NCBI RefSeq assembly: GCF_039530225.1
Contig: NZ_BAAAOH010000001.1
Location: 1,736,001 to 1,800,000, forward strand
Direction of reading: 5' to 3'
Length of the DNA stretch: 64,000 nucleotides
DNA from: Microbacterium pumilum
GTDB taxonomy: Bacteria; Actinomycetota; Actinomycetes; Actinomycetales; Microbacteriaceae
The translations under genes and the position numbers were made by a program. Below, piece by piece: positions 16,825 to 25,746 of the stretch. Within the stretch, counting starts at the first letter, position 1. Every line of letters starts with the position of its first letter. Below the pieces are notes generated by a model. That model worked only from the letters and a program-made list of their open reading frames with translations, did no database searches and had not been told where the DNA came from.

Positions 16825-18456
16825 ATGCCAGACGCCATCCCAGTCACGAAGTCGAGCCGACGACGTTTCCTTCAGGCCCTTTCCATCAGCGGAGTGACCA
16901 CCGTCGCATCGGTCGCATCCGTCACATCCTTGGCCTCGCCCGCCGCGGCTGCCGACGCACCCGTGCTCGTCGGCGACGGCAAGACCGACGACGCCCCGGC
17001 GCTGCAGAGATTCTTCGACCTCAACCTTCAGCCCCCCTTCCAGACGGGCAAGACCTACCTGCTGAACTCGCCGGTCTTCCTCGACGACGCCGATCGCACC
17101 TCGATGTACGTCGTCGATCTCAACGGCGCCACGCTCCTCCTCGGCAAGTCCCTGCCCACGACCGATGCGTTCTACCGCGACCCCACGACCAAGTGGGCGA
17201 TCTTCCCCAACACGAAGCGCTCGGCGCTTGCGGGAGGCAAGGTGAATGTGTCGGTGGCTACGCGGGGGACAGGCGTGTACACCGGTGCGCTGATCAGCAT
17301 GGTGCTGCGCAACGGCACGGTGGACGGTGCGGGTGCGAACGTCGGGCTCTCCTTCGCGAACCGCACCGGATCGAAGTTCGAGAGCATCATCCTCAAAGCG
17401 GGGCGGACGCTGCTCTCGTGGTTCGACTACTCGGACGCGAGCGTCTTCATCCAGTGCCACAACCGCGCGGGGGGTCCGGCAGCCTCCACGCTCATCGAAC
17501 AGATCAACTCGGGCGACGGGCTGCTCATGCAGAGCTGCAAGGCCGACGCCACGGTCGGATTGGCCCGGCTGAAGTACTGCCGGGGTGCCGAGATCGTCTC
17601 GACGGTCACGGGACGCATCGAACTGGACCAGTGCTCCGCGATCATGATCCGCGGTGGGCATCAGGAGACGCCGCTCGCCAATGACACGATCGTCGATGTC
17701 CGCAGCTCCGATGTCGTCCTCGACACCACCGCGCTGTATCTGGCTCGCGGCCCGGTGGGCAGCGCACTGCCGCCGGCGATCCGGATCACCGACACCGGGA
17801 CCGCGCCGTCGTCGGTCGTCCTCCGCGACTGCACCGAGATGCGGGCGCTCCTGGACACCGACGACGAACTGGGTGCCCTGGTCTCGATCGACAAGACGAT
17901 CGCCGGCACGAAGTTCGAGGCGCGATCGCTGACATCCGCGGTGAGCGTGCGCAAGGTCGGCGGCGTGTGGAACCCGTCCATCGGACCCGACATCACCGGT
18001 GTCGGCACCATCGCGGCCGCCGTCGCAGCAAGCTCGGCGGTCATCGCCGGCGGGAGCTTCATCCTGCGCAATCCGGGGTCGGGATGGGCGGCGCGCACGA
18101 CGATCGAGAGCCAGAACACCGTCGCAACGGCTCCGGTGGTCGCCCTGGCGGTGTCCACCGACGCGTTCGTCGGCTCACTGGCCGGTTCGGGCACACGGTA
18201 TCGCTGCCGCGGCGTGCTGCCGGACGGCACCGAGACCCCGTGGACGACGTACACGCCCGTTGCGGCGGCCGTGACCGGCACGATCAAGCTCGTCATCTCG
18301 ACGGTCGGCGGCCCACAGGAACTGCAGATCCGTCGATACTCCGCAACGTCGACGACCGCGGAGGCGCACCTGTCGGTGCCGGCCGGTGCGGTCGCCCACA
18401 CCCTGTACGACACGGGTGGGGCGCTGAACGGATTCGCCTGGCTCCCCGGCACCTAG
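16825..18456 (+). CDS. Tat-exported right-handed beta-helix protein
   Basis: A 543-residue exported protein. The N-terminus carries a twin-arginine signal (S-R-R-R-F-L at 11-16, hydrophobic run, A-S-P-A-A-A-A near 38-44). The mature part begins G-D-G-K-T-D-D-A-P-A-L-Q-R-F-F, the start typical of pectate-lyase/tailspike-like beta-helix proteins, followed by many short beta-strand repeats to about residue 390. The C-terminal 130 residues look like a beta-sandwich. It may bind or cleave the polysaccharide made by its neighbours, but no catalytic set is certain. GAGAG precedes the ATG. It is a single-gene plus unit between two minus operons. Confidence 0.75.
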   Translation: MPDAIPVTKSSRRRFLQALSISGVTTVASVASVTSLASPAAAADAPVLVGDGKTDDAPALQRFFDLNLQPPFQTGKTYLLNSPVFLDDADRTSMYVVDLNGATLLLGKSLPTTDAFYRDPTTKWAIFPNTKRSALAGGKVNVSVATRGTGVYTGALISMVLRNGTVDGAGANVGLSFANRTGSKFESIILKAGRTLLSWFDYSDASVFIQCHNRAGGPAASTLIEQINSGDGLLMQSCKADATVGLARLKYCRGAEIVSTVTGRIELDQCSAIMIRGGHQETPLANDTIVDVRSSDVVLDTTALYLARGPVGSALPPAIRITDTGTAPSSVVLRDCTEMRALLDTDDELGALVSIDKTIAGTKFEARSLTSAVSVRKVGGVWNPSIGPDITGVGTIAAAVAASSAVIAGGSFILRNPGSGWAARTTIESQNTVATAPVVALAVSTDAFVGSLAGSGTRYRCRGVLPDGTETPWTTYTPVAAAVTGTIKLVISTVGGPQELQIRRYSATSTTAEAHLSVPAGAVAHTLYDTGGALNGFAWLPGT

Positions 18457-18469
18457 GGTTCTGCGGCGG

Positions 18470-19552
18470 CTATCCCGCACGGACGGGGGGCTCTTCGGCC
18501 CCCGTCCGTGACGCGGCCAGGTCCATCGCCCGGCGATAGGCGGCCAGATGCGCAGCGCCGATCGTCGACCAGTCGCGACCGCTGAGCTCCGGCGGGGCCG
18601 GCGGCGGTGAGCCGGAGACGGCCGCGAGGTGGGCGGCGAGTATGCCGGCTGTCAGAGGGCCGTCGTAGGTGCGCACCCATTCGCGACCCACTTCCGCCGC
18701 GATCGCGTCGTTGATCGGGGATGACGAGACCAGCGCAGGGGTTCCGAGCGACAGCGCGACCAGGAGGGCGCCGGAGTTCTTCATCTCGACATAGGGCAGC
18801 ACCACGAGACTCGCCTCGCTCACCTCTCGTACGAGTGCCTCGTCGTCGACGTACCGCAGATCGAGCGCGATGCGCGGGTCGGCGAGGGCGGATGCCTCCA
18901 GGGCTGCGCGCTGGCCGGGGTGCGGGTCTCCGACCACATGAAGCGAAAGACCTTGATCCGGGAGTTCGCGGAAGGCGGCAGTGAGTGCCTCGACGTTCTT
19001 GTAGGGGCGGATGATGCCGAAGTAGAGCACACGGCCCTCCACCCGCGGCGGCCGCGCATAGCGGCGGAACGCCTCGATGTAGTGACCGTGCGCGATCGTG
19101 GTCACCTCGACACGGCCGGCGGGCCGGACATGCCCGTCAAGCACGATGAAGAGCGTGGTGGCGCGGTCGAAACGATCGAGCGATCGAGTCTCGGCGGGGG
19201 TGCCCTTCTCGTGCGGCCGCGGATTGTGGAACGTCCGCACGACCGGAATCGACCTCATCCGCACTTTCACGAGCAGCAGATCGAGCAGCCGGCGCTTCAC
19301 GAAGGCGCGCAGGCGGGAGGCGCTGTCGCGGATCATGAGCTCCGGCCAGTGGACGTGCAGCACGTCATAGCGACCCAGCAGGGCCGACTTCCAGGAGAAG
19401 AAGCGATAGTCGACGGCCTCGGGTGCTCCCTCGAGGAGAAGGTCGACGAATTGGGTCGTGCCATCCGGCGGTCGCAGCGACAGCTGCACGACGATGGGAC
19501 GCTCTGGGACGAGATGCTCGGGGATGCCGGGAGCGGCGCGGGGGTCGGTCAT
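18470..19552 (-). CDS. Glycosyltransferase (GT-B, GumK-like), copy 1
   Basis: A 360-residue GT-B enzyme similar throughout to the product of 22414-23430: S-x-R/A-P-D-G-T-T near the start, V-L-H-V-H-W-P-E, R-T-F-H-N-P-R-P-H-E, H-G-H-Y, Y-F-G-I-I-R-P-Y-K-N and V-V-L-P-Y-V-E-M-K-N-S-G. This family includes enzymes acting on lipid-linked oligosaccharides in exopolysaccharide synthesis. ATG 19552 overlaps the flippase stop as ATGA, so it is coupled to it. Its C-terminal codons overlap a 12-bp hairpin (18478-18510) that can terminate the convergent beta-helix gene. The sugar transferred is unknown. Confidence 0.82.
   Translation of the reverse strand: MTDPRAAPGIPEHLVPERPIVVQLSLRPPDGTTQFVDLLLEGAPEAVDYRFFSWKSALLGRYDVLHVHWPELMIRDSASRLRAFVKRRLLDLLLVKVRMRSIPVVRTFHNPRPHEKGTPAETRSLDRFDRATTLFIVLDGHVRPAGRVEVTTIAHGHYIEAFRRYARPPRVEGRVLYFGIIRPYKNVEALTAAFRELPDQGLSLHVVGDPHPGQRAALEASALADPRIALDLRYVDDEALVREVSEASLVVLPYVEMKNSGALLVALSLGTPALVSSSPINDAIAAEVGREWVRTYDGPLTAGILAAHLAAVSGSPPPAPPELSGRDWSTIGAAHLAAYRRAMDLAASRTGAEEPPVRAG
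18478..18510 (+). terminator. 12-bp hairpin serving the convergent gene ends
   Basis: CACGGACGGGGG (18478-18489) pairs perfectly with 18499-18510 around GCTCTTCGG. It lies 22 bases after the beta-helix gene stop and inside the last codons of the minus-strand glycosyltransferase. No T-run follows, so efficiency is uncertain. Confidence 0.55.
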
Positions 19553-21084
19553 GCTGCCGGGTCTCGCGTCACATCGGCAGGCAGCGGAGCGTCCGCGAGC
19601 GGATCCGCTGTCGAGTCGGATGCCGCCGTCGACCGGCGGAAGTGGCGGCGCAGTTCGAGCAGTCCGACCATCTGCCGACGCACCGGCGGGAAGATGAGGG
19701 CGATCAGCGCGATCGTCGCAAGCGTGACGACGATTCCGACGGCGATGCGCACCAGCGAAAGACCCTCGGGGATGAGCAGCGAAGACCCCCAGGCGGCCGC
19801 GGTGGCCGCAGCCGTGATCGCGACGCCCCCCAGACCCGTGAGAAACATCTCTCGTGCGGGTGCGTCGCTGATGCGACTCAGCCAGATCAGACTGACCGGC
19901 CAGAACACGGCGAGTGACAGCGAGTACGCCCAGGCGACTCCTTCGACCCCCCACATCGAGCCGAGCAGGATGACCCCGATCATGATCGGGCGTGTCACGA
20001 GCGCGTAGTAGAAGTTCTGCTTCGTCAGCCCTTTCGCCAGGAACACCCAGTAGCTGGCGTAGCTGACGGCCTGGAAGATGCCGCCGACCGCGAGGATCTG
20101 GAAGAGGGGAGCGGCGTCGAGCCATTCCGGGCCGAGGAAGACCAGGATCACGGGGTATGCCTGCGAGATGCAGATCGCGGTGATGCTGCCGACCAGGAGA
20201 AGCGTGGCGAACTGGCCGAGGAGGATGAACTGCGCGAAGCGCTTGCGCTCGTCCTGCAGCCGGGACAGCACAGGCACCGCGACACGCGTGGCAGGGGCGT
20301 TGATCTGGCTCAGCGGAAGCATCATCAGCTGGAACGCACGGTTGTACAGACCGAGTGGGGTGGCACCGAATCGAGCGCCGATCACCACGGAGTCGACGTT
20401 CCTGCTCGCATAGCTGAGCAGCTGCGAACCCGCCACACCCACCCCGTAGCGGAGAAAGGGACGGATCGTCGCGTGTCGGTCGATCCAGCCGGGGAGCCAC
20501 TGCGCCAGCATGACCATGATCACGAGGGTGAAAGCGGCCTGCGCGACCTGCTGTGCGACGAGCGCCCAAGCGCCGAAGCCCATCAGCGCCATGACGATGG
20601 CGACGCCGAGGGCCACGAGCTGCCCCACCGTCTCGGCGGTCGACAGCCTGCCGAATCGCAGATTTCGGGCCATGTGCGCCATGAATTGGGTCGTCATGCC
20701 GCGCAGCAGGAACGTCGACGCGAGCACCACGGTGAGGGGCTGCAGGCCGGGAGTGCCGTAGAAGGCGGCGATCGCCCATGACAGCCCGATCGTCACGATG
20801 GTCAGGACGAGTCCCACACCGGTGTTCGTCCAGAACAGGTTGCTCTGCTGGCCGCGAGTGATCGTCCGGGCCTGGATCGAGGCCTGCGCCAGCCCGAAGT
20901 CGCGCAGCACTTCGCCGATCCCGATGATCGCGAGGATCATCGTGATCATGCCGTAGTCGTACGGCGTCACGAGCCGGGCGAGGATGACGATCCCGGCGAG
21001 CTGAATTCCGATTCGGAATATCTGCGCTCCCGCGGTGACTGCGGCACCCCGAGACGCGGATGCGCCGAGCGAGGGCTCAGTCAT
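19549..21084 (-). CDS. Oligosaccharide flippase, Wzx/MATE-like, copy 1
   Basis: A polytopic membrane protein of 511 residues with about 12-14 predicted helices. It shows the family features of lipid-linked oligosaccharide flippases (start G-A-A-V-T-A-G-A-Q-I-F-R, D-Y-G-M-I-T-M, R-D-F-G-L-A-Q-A-S-I-Q, later G-L-Y-N-R-A-F-Q-L-M-M-L-P). It would move undecaprenyl-linked repeat units to the outer leaflet. A hydrophilic tail of about 40 residues ends the protein. ATG 21084 begins M-T-E-P-S; ATG 21099 is a possible alternative. First gene of a two-gene operon with the GumK-like enzyme. A second, clearly related flippase is at 30659-32122. Confidence 0.88.
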   Translation of the reverse strand: MTEPSLGASASRGAAVTAGAQIFRIGIQLAGIVILARLVTPYDYGMITMILAIIGIGEVLRDFGLAQASIQARTITRGQQSNLFWTNTGVGLVLTIVTIGLSWAIAAFYGTPGLQPLTVVLASTFLLRGMTTQFMAHMARNLRFGRLSTAETVGQLVALGVAIVMALMGFGAWALVAQQVAQAAFTLVIMVMLAQWLPGWIDRHATIRPFLRYGVGVAGSQLLSYASRNVDSVVIGARFGATPLGLYNRAFQLMMLPLSQINAPATRVAVPVLSRLQDERKRFAQFILLGQFATLLLVGSITAICISQAYPVILVFLGPEWLDAAPLFQILAVGGIFQAVSYASYWVFLAKGLTKQNFYYALVTRPIMIGVILLGSMWGVEGVAWAYSLSLAVFWPVSLIWLSRISDAPAREMFLTGLGGVAITAAATAAAWGSSLLIPEGLSLVRIAVGIVVTLATIALIALIFPPVRRQMVGLLELRRHFRRSTAASDSTADPLADAPLPADVTRDPAA

Positions 21085-21243
21085 CGCCACCGGCCGCATC
21101 GGCTGCGAATTCGTGTGTCATGCCGTCCCCCAGGATTATCGATCGCATCGGAGCATCGCCATCGTGGGATCCGACGCTTCCCCTCGCGTCTTTCCCGATC
21201 ATAGCCAGCCACTTCGGGCAACCATGTCCGTTGTGGCAGAACT

Positions 21244-21258
21244 TAACCCGCACGTCAC
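21244..21258 (+). promoter_or_regulatory. Shared motif TAACC-N2-CACGTCAC, copy B
   Basis: TAACCCGCACGTCAC lies 23 bases before the TACTAT -10 box of the pyruvyltransferase gene, around or just upstream of the -35 position. Compare 16636-16649. Confidence 0.35.
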
Positions 21259-21281
21259 AAGCCGGTCTCACGGTCGTTCTT

Positions 21282-21287
21282 TACTAT
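21282..21287 (+). promoter_or_regulatory. -10 box TACTAT for the 21328 operon
   Basis: TACTAT places the transcript start near 21294, giving a leader of about 34 bases. The ATG at 21286 overlaps this box, so the start at 21328, preceded by ACGGAG, is preferred. Confidence 0.5.
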
Positions 21288-21327
21288 GAGGACGACGATC
21301 GGCCACACCAAACGGAGCATCCCACGT

Positions 21328-22404
21328 ATGAACGACCGAAATCTTCGTCCCGCAGTGTTCGTCCGGGTGACCGGGCAGGCCATGAATGTCGGTGACAGCG
21401 TGCTGCGGCGCGCGTACATCGACGCGCTGCGCGGCATGGGCCGAGCACATCTGCTGGTTCGGCAGATGCCGGAAGGGTACATCGACGGACTCGGCGTTAT
21501 CGAAGACGACGTCATCTACCGCTCCGACGCGGAGTGGCGCGCAGCCTTCAAGGCCAGTGCCCGTGCCGTGCCGACGACGTACGCCTTCAACGCCGGCGAG
21601 ATGCAGTTCTCGCGCTTCTACACCCAGGATCTGGCCGCCTCGCTGCCGATGCTGCGCGCGGCCGCCCGCTCGGGCGGCACGTCGCTCATGCTGGGCGTGA
21701 GCATGCGGTCGAAGGGGAGATGGTCGCCACTGCTCACCCCCCTGCTGCGAGCCGTGGGCCGGGTGAGCTGGCGTGACGCGCGGTCTCGTCAGTGGACCGG
21801 ACTCGGCGAGGTCGCTGCGGACTGGGCATTCCTCGAGGGGGACGTCTCCGCGTCTCCTGCGACAGACGCGGATCGGGGCTACCTCGCGGTCACTCTGCGC
21901 GGCGACCGGCCGATTCCCGGCGATGAGTGGTTCACCGCCGTGACCGCGCTCGCCGACGCGAAGGAACTCGAACTGCTCGCGGTGTCTCAGGTCGAGGTGG
22001 ACACTCCGCTCATGCGCGAGGTCGGCGAGCGACTCGGCGCGCAGCTGATCGAGATGCCGGCAGGAATCTCCCACACGGTGCAGGAGGAGGTCGTGCGCGA
22101 CGTGTACCGCCACTCCTCCATCGTCATCAGTGACCGGCTGCACGCCCTCGTGATGGGGGCGACGGAAGGGGCGATCCCGCTCGGTCTCGCGGATGACGGC
22201 GCAGACAAGGCAGCGCGCCACTTCGACGTCGTCGGCCTCACCGGCGTCTCCGTGCGAACGGCCGATGCGGACCCTGCCCTGGTCGATACCACGGATGAGG
22301 CGCGCGGCCGTGTCCGCGTCGCCGTCGAGATGGGTCGAGAACAGCTCCGAGCACTGCGAGCGGGTCTCGGCGCCACGCCCGTTCCGCAGCCGGCGAAGGC
22401 CTGA
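21328..22404 (+). CDS. Polysaccharide pyruvyl transferase family protein (copy 2)
   Basis: A 358-residue relative of the copy at 14335-15474. N-terminal V-R-V-T-G-Q-A-M-N-V-G-D-S-V-L-R-R, then D-D-V-I-Y-R-S, and C-terminal I-S-D-R-L-H-A-L-V-M-G. Expected activity is transfer of pyruvate from phosphoenolpyruvate to a sugar in the repeat unit, in the cytoplasm. ACGGAG lies 11 bases before the ATG. The GumK-like gene follows after nine bases, so this pair (pyruvyltransferase plus GT) forms an operon facing away from the flippase/GT operon. Confidence 0.88.
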   Translation: MNDRNLRPAVFVRVTGQAMNVGDSVLRRAYIDALRGMGRAHLLVRQMPEGYIDGLGVIEDDVIYRSDAEWRAAFKASARAVPTTYAFNAGEMQFSRFYTQDLAASLPMLRAAARSGGTSLMLGVSMRSKGRWSPLLTPLLRAVGRVSWRDARSRQWTGLGEVAADWAFLEGDVSASPATDADRGYLAVTLRGDRPIPGDEWFTAVTALADAKELELLAVSQVEVDTPLMREVGERLGAQLIEMPAGISHTVQEEVVRDVYRHSSIVISDRLHALVMGATEGAIPLGLADDGADKAARHFDVVGLTGVSVRTADADPALVDTTDEARGRVRVAVEMGREQLRALRAGLGATPVPQPAKA

Positions 22405-22413
22405 GGTCGATCC

Positions 22414-23430
22414 ATGATCACCGTCATGCAGTCCACGTCCGCCCCCGATGGCACGACGAAGTACGTCGATCAGCTGCTCCACGAGCAGCCCTCCGACCTC
22501 CGTTTTCTCTTCTTCTCCTGGGATGCCGCGCTGAAGGCCGACTACGACGTCTTCCACGTCCACTGGCCCGACGCCCTGCTCACGGGCTCGTCCGCCCCTC
22601 GGCGGTGGCTCAACCGCATCCGCTTCGCCCGTCTGCTGCGACGCCTGAAGGCACACGGCATCCCGATCGTGCGCACCCTGCACAATGTCCATCCGCACGA
22701 GGGTGCGTCCGCGATCGATCGACGGCTGTTGCAGCGACTCGACGCTCAGACCGCCTTCTTCGTGCGAATCAACCGGGTGACCGAGCTGCCTGCCGGACGC
22801 CCCGGAGCGACGATCCTGCACGGGCACTACGTGGACCGGTTCGGCGCACATCCGCGGGCCGAGATGCTCAGCAGCCGTGTGCTCAACTTCGGGCTGATGC
22901 GCCGCTACAAGGGCGTCGATCGACTGATCGACGTCTTCGAGGAGTGGAACGACTCCGCGGCGAGCCTTCGGCTCGTCGGACGCGTCGTCGAAGCCGACCT
23001 CGGCCGCACGATCCTCGAAGCGGTCGACCGTGACCCGCGGATCACCGCGATCCTCCGGTTCGTGGACGATGACGAGCTCGTGCAGGAGGTCACCGCGGCG
23101 GAGATCGTCGTGCTGCCGTACTCCGAGATGCACAACTCGGGCACGCTGCTGGTGACGCTGTCGCTGGGTCGGCCCGCGCTCGTGCCGCGCTCAGAGGTCA
23201 ACGAGGCCATCGCACAGGAGGTCGGCCCCGGCTGGGTGCTGCAGTACGACGGATCCCTCGAGCTCGAGCACATCCAGGCGGCCCTGCTGGCCGCGCGCGC
23301 GCGCTCAGCCGGTGCGCCGGACCTTGCCGAGCGTGATTGGAAGCGGGTGACGGACGCCTACTCCGACGTATTCCGCGATGTCGTGTCAGCGGACCGGCGA
23401 TTGGCCGATTCCGCTCATCGTGCGGGCTGA
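22414..23430 (+). CDS. Glycosyltransferase (GT-B, GumK-like), copy 2
   Basis: A 338-residue GT-B enzyme paralogous to the product of 18470-19552. Shared landmarks are S-A-P-D-G-T-T-K-Y-V-D, V-F-H-V-H-W-P-D, R-T-L-H-N-V-H-P-H-E, L-H-G-H-Y, F-G-L-M-R-R-Y-K-G and V-V-L-P-Y-S-E-M-H-N-S-G-T. It lies nine bases after the pyruvyltransferase gene and is almost certainly cotranscribed. It would add one sugar of the repeat unit at the cytoplasmic face. Its substrate cannot be derived from the sequence; being a paralogue rather than a duplicate copy, it may use a different acceptor. Confidence 0.82.
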   Translation: MITVMQSTSAPDGTTKYVDQLLHEQPSDLRFLFFSWDAALKADYDVFHVHWPDALLTGSSAPRRWLNRIRFARLLRRLKAHGIPIVRTLHNVHPHEGASAIDRRLLQRLDAQTAFFVRINRVTELPAGRPGATILHGHYVDRFGAHPRAEMLSSRVLNFGLMRRYKGVDRLIDVFEEWNDSAASLRLVGRVVEADLGRTILEAVDRDPRITAILRFVDDDELVQEVTAAEIVVLPYSEMHNSGTLLVTLSLGRPALVPRSEVNEAIAQEVGPGWVLQYDGSLELEHIQAALLAARARSAGAPDLAERDWKRVTDAYSDVFRDVVSADRRLADSAHRAG

Positions 23431-23487
23431 CGCGGGCGCCCCTACATCCGTCGTAAACACTTCGTTACGAACGTTCGAACTGGCGGA

Positions 23488-23512
23488 TGCGGCTTATGCA
23501 GCCGCATAGTCT
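23488..23512 (+). promoter_or_regulatory. Promoter with 7-bp inverted repeat before 23576
   Basis: TGCGGCT (23488-23494) and AGCCGCA (23500-23506) form an inverted repeat abutting a TAGTCT -10 box (23507-23512). Further upstream lies TTCGTTACGAACGTTCGAAC, nearly palindromic. This suggests regulated transcription of the Tat-exported hydrolase operon. Confidence 0.45.
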
Positions 23513-23575
23513 GGATGGGCAGGCAGCGTCGCCTGGGGAGACGCTCTTAACCTCAACTGTGGAAGGCCCCGAAAC

Positions 23576-24502
23576 ATGAGCAGTACCGACGACGTCAACG
23601 CGGCAGCATTCGGATCCGTGACGGGTCCGCGGCTCAGCCGCAGGACGTTGCTGCTGGGCTCGGCGCTGGGCGCCGCGGCGGCCGTGATGCCGTTGAGTTC
23701 TGCGTTCGCGGCGCCCAGCTACACCGCTGTGCCGCTGCTGCCGTACGAGACCAGCAGGCTCGACACGCAGACCACGACCGTCGGCAAGAAGAAGTACGAA
23801 GAGATCGACGTCGTCTACAAGGGCGACACCATCCGACTGTTCGTGCCGCACACCGCGAAGCCCTTCAAGTCCAGTCCGGCCGTGACGATGGTCTGGTACT
23901 ACCACTCCAACGGGAGCACTCACACGTCGCTGTCGAACGTCTACAAGTACAGCGCGATGCTCGCCGTCGACAAGGGCTGGGTGTGCGTGTGCCCGCTGTA
24001 CGGCGGCAGCCTGTGGACGAACAATGCGGCGGCGGCTTACCAGAAGAGCGCCGTCACCTACCTGAACAGCTACTTCAACATCGGCACCAGCTTCCTGCGC
24101 GCCAACTCCGGTGGGGGATCGCTCTTGACGGGCGCGTACGGCACGGGCATGGTTCCCAAGGCCAAGGGCATCTACCTGGCCAATGGGACCTACGACATGG
24201 AGGATCTGTACGCACGCGATCCCGGCCGCATCGGCCCGGTGTACGACAACGACCCCGCCCTCGTGGCCGCGAGCAATCCCGCCCGTCTGCCGCAGTCCGC
24301 ATGGACCGGCAGCCGCATCCGTGCGGTCGTCTCGCAGGCCGACTTCATCGTCCCACCCGCCCAGCACGGTCAGGCGCTCGTCGAGAAGGCCGACCCCGTC
24401 GCGGCCGAGACCAGTCTCATGTGGCACAACCAAGGGCATGTCGTGCCCGACGTCGTCAGCACCGACATGATCAAGACGTTCGCGCGCTGGCTCACGGTCT
24501 AG
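23576..24502 (+). CDS. Tat-exported alpha/beta-hydrolase-like protein
   Basis: A 308-residue exported protein. The Tat signal has S-R-R-T-L-L-L at 21-27, followed by an Ala-rich helix and a possible cleavage after A-F-A-A (residue 46). The mature part has an alpha/beta-hydrolase layout: oxyanion-type segment V-W-Y-Y-H-S-N-G, a nucleophile elbow F-L-R-A-N-S-G-G-G-S, Asp in V-S-Q-A-D-F-I-V-P and His in H-N-Q-G-H-V-V-P. The elbow lacks the classic first Gly of G-x-S-x-G. It may be an esterase acting on glycan acyl groups. Its ATG follows GGAAGG with a spacing of about nine bases. The stop is five bases before the next pyruvyltransferase gene. Confidence 0.72.
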   Translation: MSSTDDVNAAAFGSVTGPRLSRRTLLLGSALGAAAAVMPLSSAFAAPSYTAVPLLPYETSRLDTQTTTVGKKKYEEIDVVYKGDTIRLFVPHTAKPFKSSPAVTMVWYYHSNGSTHTSLSNVYKYSAMLAVDKGWVCVCPLYGGSLWTNNAAAAYQKSAVTYLNSYFNIGTSFLRANSGGGSLLTGAYGTGMVPKAKGIYLANGTYDMEDLYARDPGRIGPVYDNDPALVAASNPARLPQSAWTGSRIRAVVSQADFIVPPAQHGQALVEKADPVAAETSLMWHNQGHVVPDVVSTDMIKTFARWLTV

Positions 24503-24507
24503 GCGGA

Positions 24508-25746
24508 ATGGCTTCCATCAAGCAGACGCTCCGTCGATCCCTGCTCGCCACGGGGATCGAGGTCAGCCGTGACACCCGTCTCCTCGCTGCACAGATCGGC
24601 GTGGTCACCGAGCCGCGCCATCATGTTCTGATCGCACCGCCAGGCGGCGGCAACATCGGCGACCAGGCCATGGTCGAGGCGTTCCTCGAGAACACCGACG
24701 GCGATGTCGTCATCGTGACTTCGGGCGAGGGGTCCATCGACATCCCCGACATCCACGCTGCGCGCGCGACCACCCGCGCGATGCCCGGCGTCCTGTACCG
24801 CTCACGCCGTGCGCACCGCGCGGCGCTGGTGGAGCTCGCCGGCGTGCTCCGGCACGCGCGCAGCATCTCGGTCGTCGGCGCTGACATCATGGACGGTGCG
24901 TACGTCCCGCGCGCATCCGTGTCCCGGGCGATGGTCGCGAGTGCGGCGGCCCTGTGCGGGATCGACTCGCGCGTGCTGGGCTTCAGCTGGCCGGATGCAC
25001 CATTCGGTGCTGCGCGCAGCGCGCTGGCGCGCGCGGCCCGGAACGGAGCGGCGATCCTTCCCCGCGATCCGGTGAGCTTCGAGCGGCTCGCCCGCGACGG
25101 GATTTCTCCCGATCGGCAGGTGACGGATCTCGTTTTCTCAGCGACGACGGTCGACTCCGCTCTGGTCGAGGAACTCGCCCTCTCCGGACCGTTCGCGATC
25201 GTGAACATCAGCGGGCACATCGGCCGCCGCGTGGATCTCGTCCCCGACTACGTGCGCGTCGTGCGGTTCCTGCGTGACCGCGGCCTCGCTGTGGTCATCC
25301 TCCCGCACGTCGTGACGCCATCAGCCGACGACCGTATCCCCAGTGCACGACTTCGCGCGGAGTTCGGCAGCGATGACGTGCATCTCGTAGACCGGGTTCC
25401 GACGCCCGCCGAGGTGCGCGGGCTCACTGCTCGCGCCGTGGTGACGGTGACCGGCCGGATGCATCTGGCCATCATGACGCTGCTGCACGGCACTCCCGCC
25501 GTCACCCTGGCCACCCAGGGGAAGGTCGAAGGCCTGATGGCCATGCTCGGCACGCCCGAACTGTGCGTGAGCCCGGTCGCCGGCGTGAGCACGCTGATCG
25601 TGGACGTGCTCGACTCCGTGCTGCCGGACGCATCTCCCACCCGGAAGGCGATCGCGGCTGCGCTTCCCGTCGTCGTCGAGCGCTCCGCGGGGAACTTCGT
25701 CGGGTTGCGAGACCGGGTCGTCTCTCCGGCAAAGGTCGGCGGGTGA
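24508..25746 (+). CDS. Polysaccharide pyruvyl transferase family protein (copy 3)
   Basis: A 412-residue member of a different subgroup from copies 1 and 2: N-terminal P-P-G-G-G-N-I-G-D-Q-A-M-V-E-A-F and C-terminal V-T-G-R-M-H-L-A-I-M, in place of S-D-R-L-H. It resembles the CsaB/WcaK-type proteins that pyruvylate wall polymers or colanic-acid-like glycans. The start is five bases after the upstream gene stop, with GGCGGA as a weak ribosome site. The stop overlaps the next start (GTGA). Activity is inferred from the family only. Confidence 0.84.
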   Translation: MASIKQTLRRSLLATGIEVSRDTRLLAAQIGVVTEPRHHVLIAPPGGGNIGDQAMVEAFLENTDGDVVIVTSGEGSIDIPDIHAARATTRAMPGVLYRSRRAHRAALVELAGVLRHARSISVVGADIMDGAYVPRASVSRAMVASAAALCGIDSRVLGFSWPDAPFGAARSALARAARNGAAILPRDPVSFERLARDGISPDRQVTDLVFSATTVDSALVEELALSGPFAIVNISGHIGRRVDLVPDYVRVVRFLRDRGLAVVILPHVVTPSADDRIPSARLRAEFGSDDVHLVDRVPTPAEVRGLTARAVVTVTGRMHLAIMTLLHGTPAVTLATQGKVEGLMAMLGTPELCVSPVAGVSTLIVDVLDSVLPDASPTRKAIAAALPVVVERSAGNFVGLRDRVVSPAKVGG

